Shown: positions 22,130 to 33,469 of the stretch, piece after piece
Position numbering within the stretch: the first letter of the stretch is position 1
How the letters are laid out: each line of letters begins with the position of its first letter
DNA from: Poa pratensis
Taxonomy: Eukaryota > Streptophyta > Magnoliopsida > Poales > Poaceae
Direction of reading: 5' to 3'
Assembly: GCA_947311845.1 (NCBI GenBank)
Contig: CAMZMU010000107.1
Coordinates: 22,004,359 to 22,068,358, forward strand
DNA length: 64,000 nt
Position numbers and translations under genes: made by a program
Notes under the pieces: generated by a model
Told to the model about the DNA's origin: nothing
What the model saw: the letters and a program-made list of their open reading frames with translations, nothing else
Databases searched by the model: none

Positions 22130-23660
22130 ACTCTGCTTATGAGACGATTAGTCGACCCTAGTTGCAGGGGTACGACTCAAAGACTAGTGTCACGACTAGT
22201 GCTTGACTAGTCGATATGTAGTTAAGCTATAGCTACTACAAAATACCTAGTACTTAACTACTAATACTATGTATTATACTACTATGAATATTGAAGGCAT
22301 GAGGAGTGGAGAGGAACCTAAGACTGACAATTGCATCCAGTGACCAGGGCCTCCACTCGAGAGCAGAAGAGAACACTAATTACCTGCTGCCTGCGGTGGA
22401 GTTAGTTGGCTGCAGTCACCGGAGCGGCCTGGAGCTGACTTGTTCAGACGGCGTAGCAGCTGCCTTCCTGCAGTCTCATGAGGAGCTCAAGAGCAGCAAG
22501 CCAGCAACAGCCGTGAAGGAGAGCAGGGGGGACAACAGCAGCAGCCAAGATAGAGAAGGCTGTGGCGACGAGCTGGCGGCGACCAGGGGAGAGGCGGCTG
22601 GGAGTGGTGGGATGGCTCGATCTGGTTTCTGGAGGTAGGGTTCACGGGCAGGGGCTCATTGTCCCAGTCCAAACCTGACAAAAACTGGGCCCTTTTGCCA
22701 GAATTTTTAGTCGCACGACTCAGGAACCTAGCAGTATGGGGACATATCAGGTGCAAATGCCAAAGTTCTGAAAAATTCTACTCCTAGCCCTTCTATCATG
22801 TAACAAGGGTGAGATTTGAGTCTTTGTCCCAGCACCATCAGGTGAAGCACGTTTTTCCACATAACCCCATAGTACTAACATATGTTGCAGGAAATCATTA
22901 GCCGAGTCAGTTTGGCGATTCCTGTAGCGACGCTGGAATTGGCAATGGATCAACTCGTGGTTGAAGAACAGACCCGATCTGGTCAAACAATGTGCCGGTT
23001 CTGAAAGAAATTTCAAAACTGAATCGACGTAATAAAAAATATTTCTGAAACAAATTTGTCACGGTACAAGAAGAAAAATTTCACTGTCCAAATGACAATT
23101 CCAGATTTGGAATAGACTTCACCTTCCCAGAGCAAACACAACAAAAGTTCTTACCAAATCTCGATGATTCCATTAGATCTGTTGTAACTTGAGGAAAAAA
23201 AATGGCAACAAATGCACTGAGCCGTGTGTCCTTGCCAACTACAGATCTGGCCGCAATGGGAGAGAAGGAAGCAAATGCTGCAATCTTGCTCCTCTTCCCC
23301 GGTGCTGGTTTTGCTATCCACGCCACCTCCATTCTTCGAACTGCGGGCATGCTGCCTCGCTGGCAATGGATCCAGCGGGGAGTGGTGAGAATGGGGAAAA
23401 CAGAACTCAGAGCAATGGGCGAGAACAGGAGGGCGATATGATTTCAGGGTTTGTTTTGCAAAACTGTTGGGGTGGGATGGACCTGGGACAATCTGAGTGT
23501 TTGTACACGATCCTACAGTTCAGATAGGCATTTTCATATTTGCAAAAGTTAGGCCATTTTCACCTGGTACATGCCCCCTAGAGTAGTTGTGATTAGTCGT
23601 ACCTGTTGATTGACTACTTCGACAAGTTGTATCGCAATCTAGTCGACAGTGGAGTAGCGA
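22130..23660. other. TAGTCGAC-rich borders, possible hAT derivative
   Basis: Both ends of this stretch (22145-22225 and 23585-23660) are rich in GACTAGT/TAGTCGAC/GTACGACT words, partly inverted, around a GC-richer middle. This could be a decayed non-autonomous DNA transposon. No target duplication or protein was found. Confidence 0.25.
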
Positions 23661-23679
23661 TACGAAGAGTACCCAAGCA

Positions 23680-24120
23680 ACTACCCGGGACTACTCGCGC
23701 GACTCTTAATCCTTGCTGCCAGCTATGTCTGTCTGCTCCTGAAACCGCGAGTCACCTCTGCATAGACTGTCCATTCTCAAAGGTTGTATGGGACTTTGTG
23801 TACCGCTGGGCAGGTGGTTCATCTCCTCGGGTTTCAAACTGGTGAGACACGATTGTAATCGGAGTGGGGAGAAGGCTAACATCAGCACAGTGGTAGACTT
23901 CTTTGTGTTATGTGGAACGTCTGCAAGGAGCAACATCACCAAATCTTCACTAGCCAGCACCAACCCTACAGGGAAGTGGCCCTCTTTGGGCTTTTGCGCA
24001 ACCACAGAGTGTTATCATTTTGGGTGAGTAGGTCATTTTGTTTTTTGCGTTTTTGATATGTTCAGCTCAAAACATGCGCCCTCTCTATAGTCAACTCTTC
24101 TTTTTTATCTTAATAATGGG
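23680..24120 (+). mobile_element. LINE fragment (zf-RVT tail)
   Basis: Plus-strand frame contains LNPCCQLCLSAPETASHLCI followed by DCPFSKVVWDFV, the Cys/His zinc-binding RVT domain of plant LINEs. The frame is lost after VSNW. It belongs to a different family from the LINEs at 9379 and 55770. Confidence 0.8.
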
Positions 24121-25048
24121 TAGGCAACACATTCAACTTGGAAATTGCAAGGTGCATCTTCCTTTCATGTAGAGGCCAAATAACTTCAAAACTCCAGCAG
24201 CTCGTGACTCACATAGGAAGCAATCAATCAAATGTAAAACGAGGACCAAGGAGGGAAGCACATGAGGTGATGACATGATGTGCTCGGGCAAGCTGATTAT
24301 AAGTTTATAACTCACGTGGAGGTGAGCACAAATAGATCAGAAACTGTACTAGAGGTGTTTCGTGTAGCTGTGGAGTTCTCCTACGGCTGACTGTCACTGG
24401 AGAATAGACTTCGATGCAGCAGACACGGATCCAGAGAGGTCGCACTTGATGGTCCTCACATGTGGCAGAATCGAGATCTAGAGTGATGGTGGAAACACTT
24501 GCTATGCCAGTGAGGAGGAAGAAGCTATGGAGATGGAACGCTCCACCTGCAGGTGACTGTGAAGAACAGAAGTTTGTGCCGGCAACGGAGAGAAGAGGAG
24601 ACAGCTTCAGAACTGAGCCATGGCTCCAATTAAGATTCTCTTACTGTCCAAACAGCATACATTGGTGAGATACAATTCCAGTTCATGAATTCCACGTCCA
24701 ATTTGTTTACATTCAAAATCAATGAGCTGGTTGCAATTGCAGGCATTGGGATTGTTTGTAGTACCATACGGGTACATTTTATATTGTTAAGCCGGGCTAG
24801 ACATTTGGTCCTATTAACTGCGGTATGTTAAGGTTGTTGACAAATAATTATATGCAAGAAGAACATACACAATTTCTTTTCACATGGCAGTATCTAAACA
24901 ATGAGGCAGTAGTTGTTGCATCAAGAAAAATATATGTTCCACAATCTAATGATCATATATATAGTACTAGCTGTGTCACGGACTTGCGGCGAGTCCTACC
25001 AAAAATTATCAGCCATGGATATATTTGCAATGTATTAATAACTCGTAG
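24121..25048. other. Intergenic, no gene seen
   Basis: No domain in the short frame at 24462-24668. The rest is AT-rich. Confidence 0.35.
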
Positions 25049-25761
25049 TACATGAATATCTTGCTAAAAATCAGCTAAGAAAATACATGAAATTGCTAAA
25101 TATTATCTACACTGAGTGACCTCATTCTGCAGCCCAACCAGCCAAAACAGCCTAATAATCAAGACTACGTGAATCATCTTAGCGTACTGAATTAAGTGCA
25201 GGACCTAACCATATGCTAGTATGTGAGGGTTTTGGTGTATACATCTAAAATAGACTTGACCTGGAAGGTTAAGGATTCATATCAGACTGGAAAACGCAAG
25301 AAGGCTAGGTCTGATATATGCCACCACAACACGGCATTAGGCGAATGCCACTCATTTTCTCCATTTTTTCTGTTCTTCTGTGTCGTTTAGTAGCCACACA
25401 GGCATCGTCCCTATTGATTACAAACAGCGTTGCCGGCGAACAGCTACATCGTGGCGACAACTGGTCATTCTTGCAGGAGTTAGCTACTTGCGTATATTTG
25501 TAGGGTATGAATTACTCCTAGAACATGAATTTCTTGCTAGAAATCAGCTAAGACAAATAAACGCCTCATAATGAGAACTACGTGAATCATCTTGGCGCAC
25601 TGAATTAACCGCAGGACCTAACGGATGCCAATATCTGAGGTTTTACTGTATACGACTAAAATAGAGTTATTAAGGATTCAGAACAGTACGAAAAGCACAA
25701 GGAGGCTAGATCTGATATCGTGGCGACAAGTAGTCAGCCTTGCAGGAGCTAGCTACTTGCG
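25049..25761 (+). repeat. Imperfect tandem duplication (two diverged copies)
   Basis: Copy one (25049-25499) and copy two (25522-25761) share, in order, CTTGCTA.AAATCAGCTAAG, then ACTACGTGAATCATCTT and CTGAATTAA..GCAGGACCTAAC. They also share GGCTAG.TCTGATAT and finally CGTGGCGACAA plus GTTAGCTACTTGCGTA-type ends. Copy two is shorter. Confidence 0.75.
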
Positions 25762-26640
25762 TACCTCAGAACACCGAGATGCACCGCTTTGCGCAACGCC
25801 GGCCGCCGGAGCCCGGAGATGTGGATAAGCCTAGCTCAACCAAACCAATCGTCGAGGGGAAGTGGGCGAGGGATGTGGTGGTGCGGCTGGGGGAGCGTGG
25901 TGGTGCGCAGCCTGGGAAGCACGAACTGTGGCAGAGGATGCGTGCGGTGGCCGGTCGAGGTGCGGTGGCCTCGCCGGTGCGGAGAAAGAAAGATCCGGAT
26001 TCGGCTCCAGTAGTTGAATCTCTAGTTCGGCCGGGCCCTTTGCTCGAGATCAATAGGCTAGGCTTCAAATAGGAAACCCCTATACAACGCCTTGAGCAGT
26101 TGAGCGTTGGTTCGCGCAGAAACGCGTTGAAAAAGCCGAGCCCCACCCGGCACCTCCTCGCCTTCGTCACCATCCATGATGTCGTCCCTCTCCCCCAATC
26201 CCCCCGCCTCCACGGCTCCACCACCGGCCATGCCACTTGTGTCCCGCGGTGCCTCGCTGCCCCGCCCTTCTCTATCCACGGCCCATCGCCGATCTACCGC
26301 CGCCCCCGGCATCCCTCTAAATACGCCCTACGGTGAACTCCCTGTACCCCAAACCCTAAGATCCCGTCGGCGGCGAGCTCCCCGCAGCCCACCTGTACCG
26401 CACCCGACCCACCCGCCAAGATAAGTTGTTTTCTCACCTCCGCCGGCGACGCCGCGGCCTCGTCCCCGTCTCCGGTGAGGTCCAGGCCTCGCCGCGGCCA
26501 GCCTCGCGTCGTCCCCGTCTCCGGCGAGTGGGCGTGTGGTCTTCTTCTACCTCCTGGGTCACCTTCTTCCTCCCCGACAGTCGGGCGCGCCTAACATGGG
26601 CCAGCCCAATAGTAGCGTCGAGGGAAGCACGCTGTACACG
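25762..26640. other. GC-rich, gene-like but unassigned region
   Basis: Base composition jumps to GC-rich. A short plus-strand frame (26176-26424; MSSLSPNPPASTAPPPAM...) and a minus-strand frame (26236-25766) exist. Neither has a recognisable domain or a convincing splice structure. It may be a truncated first exon or captured GC-rich DNA at the edge of a transposon. Confidence 0.3.
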
Positions 26641-26649
26641 GGAGGGTAT

Positions 26650-27770
26650 GTGTTGCGTGGCAAAACCTATACGTCGCCCTGTTGGGCCAGCCCGATTCGG
26701 CGTTTTTTTTCGTTTTCCTTTTTTTTCTTAGTTTCTTTTTCTGTTTTCTCAGTTTTCTTTCATTTATTTTTTATTTATAAATTTTTCATATTTTCCAAAA
26801 CGTGAATATTGTTCGGTTTTGAAATTTATTTTTGTTCGGATTCGAATTTTCCGTTCAGATTATGAAATTTGTTCAGATTTTTTTTTTTTCGGAATTGATT
26901 TTTGTTCGAATTTGAATTTTTGTTCAATTTCTGAAATTTGTCGGATTAGAATTTTTGTTCAGATTTTGAAATTTATTTTGATTTTTTTTGTTCGGATTTG
27001 TTTTTTGTTCGAATTTGAATTTTTGTTCAATTTTGAAATTTGTTTGGTTTTGAATTTTCGTTCGGATTTTGAAATTTGATCAGATTTTGTTTTTTTATTT
27101 GATTTTTGTTCGAATTTGAATTTTTGTTCAATTTTTAAATTTGTTCGGTTTTGAATTTTCATTCAGATTTTATTTTTTGTTCGGATATGATTTTTGTTTG
27201 ATTTTGAATTTTTGTTCAATTTTGAAATTTGTACGGTTTCGAATTTTCGTTCAGATTTTGAAATTTGTTCGGATTTGATTTTTGTTCAAATTTGAATTTT
27301 TTTTCAATTTTGAAATTTGTTCGGTTTTGAAATTTGTTCGGATTTATTTTTGTTTGGATTTGATTTTTGTTCGATTTTCAATTTTTGTTCATTTTTTAAT
27401 TTTGTTTGGTTTTCAAATTTGTTCGTATTTGATTTCTGTTCGGATTTGAATTTTTTTCAAATTTGAAATGAGTTCAGATTTTAAAAATTGTTCGATTTGA
27501 AATTTGTTCAAATTCGAGTATTGTACAAATTTATAATAATTCAGATTTGAAAACAAAACAAAAAGAATAAAGACAAAAACAAAAAAACGGACCTTTTTGT
27601 ACTGGGCTGCTCCAAATGTGGCCCATGAAGCAGCTTCCTTGAGGCGACGCTGCCGTTCTGCGTCGCCTGAAGGTGATGTACAGGAGCGCCCGTGTTGCGG
27701 GGAGGTCCTTCATGTCGCCTTAAGGCGACGGATCTTACCAGCTTCGCCTACACGAATACCTTCTTGGGCT
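26650..27770. mobile_element. AT-rich array element A (probable MULE-type)
   Basis: A degenerate array of TTGTTCGGATTTGAA / TTTTTGTTCAATTTTGAAA units (26810-27540). The left side is TGGGCCAGCCCG plus a pyrimidine tract. The right border has GGCGACGC.., CGTCGCCTGAAG and GTACAGGAGCGCCCGTG. The same border grammar occurs in elements B and C. Boundaries approximate; the F/I-rich ORFs are artefacts. Confidence 0.45.
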
Positions 27771-28205
27771 CGGCCCATGAATTCGCGCCCTCACGGAAAC
27801 CCGCACGTCGTTTTCTCATTTTTGACTGCTGATTTGGACTCGTGTACGGTGCATGCACATGTTCGCTCACCTACAATCTCGACGTAGCACCACGTACTAC
27901 TGCCACCTAGTACAACATTGCAATCCATATGCACCGCAGCGAACCACATCTCGTTCCATGGACACGAACGAAGCAACAATATTTGAATGAAAAAACTGTG
28001 TAAAACCTACGCATGGATTGTCAGATTCATAGTGCGCCACCGATAATTTGGTAAAAATGCCGTGTCCTCGCCCCGAGCTGATGGACCGATCATAGTAGAT
28101 CCAACAACGGGCGTTGACTGTTTCGCCGCCGATAATTCGGTGAAATGGCTAATGCAGTGATGGCTTCTCTGTTCTGGGCGCTGAGGCATGTGTGTTGGTT
28201 TCATT
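27771..28205. other. Spacer between AT-rich arrays
   Basis: No gene. GCC(A/G)CCGATAATT(T/C)GGT occurs twice (about 28037 and 28125). Confidence 0.35.
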
Positions 28206-29710
28206 GTTTTGAACGATTTTAAAAATGAACGATTTTAATTTTTGAACAAATTTAAAAATGAACAAAAAATGGGGGGTGAACGGAAACAATTTTTGAATGA
28301 TTTTAAAAAGTGAACGAAAACACGACGAACGGAATATATTTTGAACGATTTTTAAAAATGAAAAGGAAAAATGACGTTAAACGGAATTTTTTTTGAACAA
28401 TTTTAAAAATGAACAAAAAAAGGCAGGTGAACGAAACCTATTTTTGAACGATTTTAATTCGATTTTTAAAAATGAACAGAAAATGGGGTTGAACGGAAAC
28501 TATTTTTTGAATGATTTTAAAAAGTGAACAGAAAAAACGATGAACGAAATATATTTTGATTTTTTTTTAAAAAGTCAACAAAATCATTCAAAAAATACGG
28601 TGAACGAAATCTATTTTTGAACGATTTTAAAAATGAACATAAAAAATGAGGTTGAACGGAAAATATTTTTGAACAGTTTTAAAAATGAAACAAAAAAAGG
28701 CCGGTGAACGAAACGAGTTCTTGAACGATTTTCATTTTTGAATGAACAAAAAAAGGGGGTGAACGGAAACAATTTCAAAAAGTGAACAGAAAAAGTTCGG
28801 TGAACAAAAAATATTTTTTTAACAGATTTAAAAAGTGAACAGAAAAAGGTTTACGAACAAAAGTTATTTTTAAATGATTTTAAAAGTGAACGAAAATTAT
28901 TTTTAAACGCTTTTAAAAAGTGAACAGAAAAAGGTCGGTGAACAAAAATAATTTTTGAACAAATTTAAAAATTGAATAGAAAAATATTTATGAACGAAAG
29001 TTATTTTTGAACCATTAAAAGTGAACGAAAACTATTTTCGAACGAAAACTGTTTTACTGCCAATGGTCAGTAAAATGGGGTGAACGGAAACTATTTTTTG
29101 CACGATTTAAAAAAAAGAACAGAAAATGGGGGTGAATGGAAACTATTTTCGAACGATTTTAAAAGTGAACAGAAAAGCCCGATGAACGAAAACCTATTTT
29201 TGAACGTTTATAGAAGTGAACAGAAAATGGGGTGAACGAAAACTATTTTTAAACGATTTAAAAAGTGAACAAAAAAGGATGGTGAATTGAAACTATTTAA
29301 AAGTGAACAAAAAAGACCGGCGAACGAAAAAAATTAAATCATAAAAAGATAAAAAACGAAAAAGTAAAATAAATAAAAATAGAAAATTTAAAAAAAATAA
29401 TAAAAATATAAGGGAAATCTAAGGAAAACGAAAAAACTAAAACAAAAATAAAACGAAAACAGAAAATAAAAAGTGAAAAACGAGGTAAGAAAAGAAATAG
29501 GAACAGAAAAATTAAAAGAACGAAAAGAAAAATAAAAAATAAAATGAAAACAAAAAAGAAAACAAAACAAAAACAGAAAAAGAAATGAAAAGAAACAGAA
29601 AAAGCAGTAAAAATCGCCCCAAAATGGGCCAGCCCATCGATTGAATCCTTCAGGCGACGCTCGCAACAGCCGTCGCTGCGGGGCGACGTGTAGGATTCAC
29701 CCGTGTTGCG
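28206..29710. mobile_element. AT-rich array element B (inverted relative to A and C)
   Basis: About 30 degenerate units of GAACGAAAACTATTTTTGAA + CGATTTTAAAAAGTGAACA (28206-29330). A long purine (A/G) tract follows to 29620, then TGGGCCAGCCCA and CTTCAGGCGACGCTCG ... GTGTAGGATTCACCC. The purine tract next to the right border mirrors the left pyrimidine tract of element C. Left end not defined. Confidence 0.45.
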
Positions 29711-29828
29711 TCGACGAATCAACACAACGGGCGTTGGATAGGGTTTGCCCTTCAAATACCTACATTGGTTTTCAACTACTTAAGGAGACGGGTTTTGACC
29801 ATGGGCCAGTGCAGACCGTTGGGTATGT

Positions 29829-30185
29829 GGTGGAAACCAAATTTCATTGAAACCGGTGAAAACCATTAAAAAAACCAAGTTCTACAAAATTCTCAATAAA
29901 AATGCATTACTTTGGTAAGGTAAATTTTCATAGACATAAAAATTTGCAAGTTCAAACTCAAAATTGTTTAGAAGTTATGAAAATGACGAATTCAGGGTTG
30001 AATAGTAGATTCGCAATGAATAGTAGTAACGTTACTGTTCATTGCTGATTTTGCCATTTTCATAGCTACTAAAGCATTTTGAGTTTCAATTTGCAAATTT
30101 ACATGTCTTCACAACATAATGCGTTTTGAGAAAAAATTTAAAACTTGTAAATATGTTTTTTTCGCAGTTTTCACCGGTTTCCACC
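29829..30185. mobile_element. Long-TIR foldback MITE upstream of ZAT-like gene
   Basis: Left arm GGTGGAAACC..CATTGAAACCGGTGAAAACC and right arm GTTTTCACCGGTTTCCACC are inverted. The arms stay similar to the centre (TTTGCAAGTTCAAACTCAAA against TTTGAGTTTCAATTTGCAAA). A central palindrome GCAATGAATAGTAGTAACG / TACTGTTCATTGC sits at 30016-30045. No clear target duplication. It ends about 280 bases before the ATG of the next gene. Confidence 0.65.
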
Positions 30186-30462
30186 AGATATTTTCTAATA
30201 TGCCGATCTTGACGCGCGCGTCAATCGCACTACGCCCAGCACGAATCCTTCAAGTCTCCGTACATGCAGGGGCAAAGCTCGGACGGAAGTCATTGCAGCC
30301 GTACAAGCTAAAGCAATCCAATGTCTATTCTAGTTCACTGCACCACTATCTTTAGTGGTAGCATGCAGATATAATACGTGCCACGACACCAATCACCCGT
30401 CCTAGCTTAGCCTTCCTCCCGATGCGCGCCACTGCCCGAATAAACGCCAAGACCGATCGATC

Positions 30463-32184
30463 ATGGCGATGGTCATGGAGAACCAGCAGCCGGTGGTGCC
30501 GCAGATGCAGCTGATCCCACGCCCGCCTCCGCCACCGGCACCGCCGCAGGCGTACAAGCACCATTGCAGGGTGTGCAAGAAGGGGTTCATGTGCGGGCGG
30601 GCTCTCGGCGGCCACATGAGGGCGCACGGGATCGCGGACGACGACGGGCTTAGCGCCGAGGACACGTTGGACGATGATTCATCGGCGCCGTACGGCGAGT
30701 CCTCCGACCCATCCACGGCGACGGCGAAACGCATGTACGGCCTCCGCGCCAACCCCGGACGGGTACGGAACTGCCGGGTTTGCGAGAACTGCGGGAAGGA
30801 GTTCACGTCCTGGAAGTCGCTGCTCGATCACGGCAGGTGCAGCTTTGGCGAGGACGAAGAACTGGAGTTGCGTTCGTCGTCGCCGCCCAACCCCGAGGAT
30901 GGCGTGGAGGAGGACGACGAGGAGGAAGAAGGAGACCTCGCGTTGGCATCCGGGTGGTCCAAGGGGAAACGTTCACGCCGCGCCAAGGCGATGGCCGGCG
31001 CCGTAACGGAGCTGCAGCAGTCAGGCCCGTCGAGCGAGGAGGAGGACCTCGCCAATTGCCTCGTCATGCTCTCGTCGTCCCATGTCACGCAGCAGGCAGT
31101 CGCCGACCAGGAGTCGTGCGCGTCGGCGAGCAAGGACGAGGAGAGGAACAGGCTCCTGGTGCCGCAGCCGATCTCGATCGTGGCCCCACTAGCAGCGCAG
31201 ATGAGGTTTCCCGCGCCGCAGATAGTGGTGGCTCAGCACGTTCCGACCGTGCCGCGCGGCTTGTTCGAATGCAAGGCGTGCAAGAAGGTGTTCACCTCGC
31301 ACCAGGCTCTCGGCGGCCACCGTGCCAGCCACAAGAAAGTCAAAGGCTGCTTCGCCGCCAAGCTAGAGAGCGGCAGCAACCGCGGTGAAGCTACTCATCA
31401 TCAGCCCATCGCATCAGCTGCTCCACACGACAACACCAAGCTGGCCATGGCCGAAGTCATAGCAGATACCAGTACAGAAGCAAAGACTGCTAGCCTCGAT
31501 GCCAATGCCAACGGCAAGACGATGAACGTGGGCGCCGGCGAGCTTGTCGTGGCTACCGCAGCGCCAGAAATGGCCACGGACGTCGCGCCGGCACCATCCG
31601 CCTTCTCACCGTTCAAGAAGAAGGGGAAGGTGCATGAATGCTCCATCTGCCACCGCGTGTTCACGTCGGGGCAGGCGCTCGGCGGCCACAAGAGATGCCA
31701 CTGGCTCACCTCCGGTGCGACGGACCCGGCCAAGCTCCAGCCGGTTGTTCCAGATCACCTCATGGCAGCGATGTGCCACCACCTCACCCTCGGCCGACCT
31801 ATGTTCGACGCGGCTGATCAGCGAATCCTTGACCTCAACGTGCCAACAAATCCGTCGGCCGAGGCGATCGCCACCAGACAGGCCGCCGAGCTCAACGACA
31901 TCCCGCTCTGCCTCAACGCGCCGGCGTCGATGTACGTGCATTCCTGGACAGGTCACAGCAACGCCAGCCACGTGAACAAGACCGGGACGAGCAGCCACAA
32001 CGAGGCGGCAGGCGGCGGCGGCGGGGGTGCGGCCACGGAGGACGAGGCGGACAGCACCGGTGCGAAGAGGGCCAAAATTAGCGACCTCAAGGACATGAAG
32101 GTGGCAGGGGAGTCACTGCCGTGGCTGCAGGTAGGCATCGGCATTTCGTCGTCCGAAAACAACGAGAAGAGCACTCAAGAGTGA
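30463..32184 (+). CDS. C2H2 zinc-finger repressor, ZAT family, four fingers, intact
   Basis: Intronless 573-residue frame typical of plant ZAT-type stress regulators that bind DNA in the nucleus and recruit co-repressors. Fingers: [21 protein letters not shown] (about residues 35-55); a divergent one, [20 protein letters not shown] (about 106-126), whose final His is Cys; then [20 protein letters not shown]+H (about 269-290) and [20 protein letters not shown]+H (about 391-412). Fingers 3 and 4 carry the plant-specific QALGGH; finger 1 has [14 protein letters not shown] (about 454) is an EAR repression motif. Acidic stretches ([10 protein letters not shown], 145-155) and Ala/Pro-rich linkers separate them. 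The start ATG is first in frame. Specific orthology (ZAT1/4/9 group) not settled. Confidence 0.95.
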   Translation: MAMVMENQQPVVPQMQLIPRPPPPPAPPQAYKHHCRVCKKGFMCGRALGGHMRAHGIADDDGLSAEDTLDDDSSAPYGESSDPSTATAKRMYGLRANPGRVRNCRVCENCGKEFTSWKSLLDHGRCSFGEDEELELRSSSPPNPEDGVEEDDEEEEGDLALASGWSKGKRSRRAKAMAGAVTELQQSGPSSEEEDLANCLVMLSSSHVTQQAVADQESCASASKDEERNRLLVPQPISIVAPLAAQMRFPAPQIVVAQHVPTVPRGLFECKACKKVFTSHQALGGHRASHKKVKGCFAAKLESGSNRGEATHHQPIASAAPHDNTKLAMAEVIADTSTEAKTASLDANANGKTMNVGAGELVVATAAPEMATDVAPAPSAFSPFKKKGKVHECSICHRVFTSGQALGGHKRCHWLTSGATDPAKLQPVVPDHLMAAMCHHLTLGRPMFDAADQRILDLNVPTNPSAEAIATRQAAELNDIPLCLNAPASMYVHSWTGHSNASHVNKTGTSSHNEAAGGGGGGAATEDEADSTGAKRAKISDLKDMKVAGESLPWLQVGIGISSSENNEKSTQE

Positions 32185-32314
32185 TCCTGCCAAGAAGAGG
32201 CACCAAAAGAGGATCACATCAATTAATTAATCTACTAATCAAGTAATTAGATTTTGACTTTTGTTGGGTATATAGTGTATGTACGTAACCATATATTAAT
32301 TATGATATATATGA

Positions 32315-32978
32315 CACAATCGAGCTTGGACCGACACCCTTTCCCCCACCTACAGTAGAAAGGCGATTTGTTTCGTCCCTCTCTCCAACCACCTCGCCGC
32401 CGTCGATCTGCTTGATTCCCCGCCTCCGGCGGCCGCTCCGGCGGCGGGAGGTTGGGGAATCGACAGGTCACGGTGTGTATATAGTGTAGGTTGTAGGAGG
32501 GTGCCTGCCGGCGGCGCTAAGGAGGCGATGGTGTCACCGGAGAGGCTTTTGCGGGAGGCGGTTCCTTCCTCTGTTTCAGGTGCTCCGGCGGAGCTCTGCG
32601 GCAGATCTGCTGTCCCAGGCGTGTCTGCGTCTCGGCGGAGATGCGGGCGACGCCTCCCCCGGCCGGTATCCGTGGTGGCGGTGCCGGAGTTTGAAGGATC
32701 TGACGGAGGCGATGATGTTGACCAAGCTGGCGCCGTTGTTCGTTGTGCAGGATGGAGGCGCTGCGGTGCCGAGGACCGTCGACTTCCTGGCCACTCGGGG
32801 GCTCCTCCCAGTCCAAGGTTGCGTGGAGGAGTGGTGGCGGGATTCGCCGGCGGAGCGTGCTGCTTGACGACGATGCTGCTGGGATCCAGAAGGGCCTTGT
32901 TGTTTTTTTCTCTTTGTTCTGGGTTTTCCTGTAAGGTTCTTGGTTAATGTAATCTCTTCTGTCTGCGCAAAAAAAAAA
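32315..32978 (+). mobile_element. Poly(A) retroposon with 15-17-bp perfect TSD, no RT
   Basis: TTATGATATATATGA (extendable to AATTATGATATATATGA) occurs at 32298-32314 and directly after an A-run at 32979-32993. Together with the terminal poly(A) this marks an LINE-mobilised insertion of about 660 bp. The insert is GC-rich (CGCCGCCGTCGATC..., GGCGGTTCCTTCCTC..., ending GTAATCTCTTCTGTCTGCGC+A). No reverse-transcriptase motif is seen. It is a processed retropseudogene of an unknown transcript, a large SINE-like family, or a LINE end. The short open frames in it (such as 32501-32947) have no known domain. Confidence 0.8.
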
Positions 32979-32994
32979 TTATGATATATATGAT

Positions 32995-33469
32995 CGCTCT
33001 ATGATGTATATGCATGTAATATATTGCTAAGTTAGACATTTGTTTCTACTGCATGTCATTCCAACTTCCTGGTTGTTTCCAACAGGACACAACTACGAGA
33101 AGCATTTTTATCCCCTTTTCTCCTATCTTGTGTTGATTAATGTGTTGTCCCACCCAAGTTTCTAAAGTATATGTAAAACATGTAAAAGTAAATGTCAATG
33201 AACTCGTCTCCTAACGAGTTGTGTTGAATTGGAAATGAGTTAAACCAGCCGAATAACGACTTGTACTCCTCTTTAAACTCGTTAAACTCCCTTCGTCCCA
33301 GATTTTTCTGTTCTTATGTTTTGGGCATTCATTTTTGTTTAATTATGTTAAAGTATGACATGCATGAGCATTCATGTATCAAACTAGTTGAGATCAAATA
33401 TTGAATATCTATAAAATTGTCCCAAGGTGCGACGCTATCCTTATCATATGATGCAGTGACGTTGCAAGC
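32995..33469. other. Intergenic, no gene seen
   Basis: AT-rich; no supported feature. Confidence 0.4.

Noticed and set aside
26819..29755. Phe/Ile/Leu-rich ORFs resembling membrane proteins
   Set aside because: They are translations of AT-rich tandem arrays and purine/pyrimidine tracts.
30674..31998. Overlapping ORFs on both strands of the intact zinc-finger gene
   Set aside because: GC-rich shadow frames without motifs; the 573-residue frame carries all fingers.
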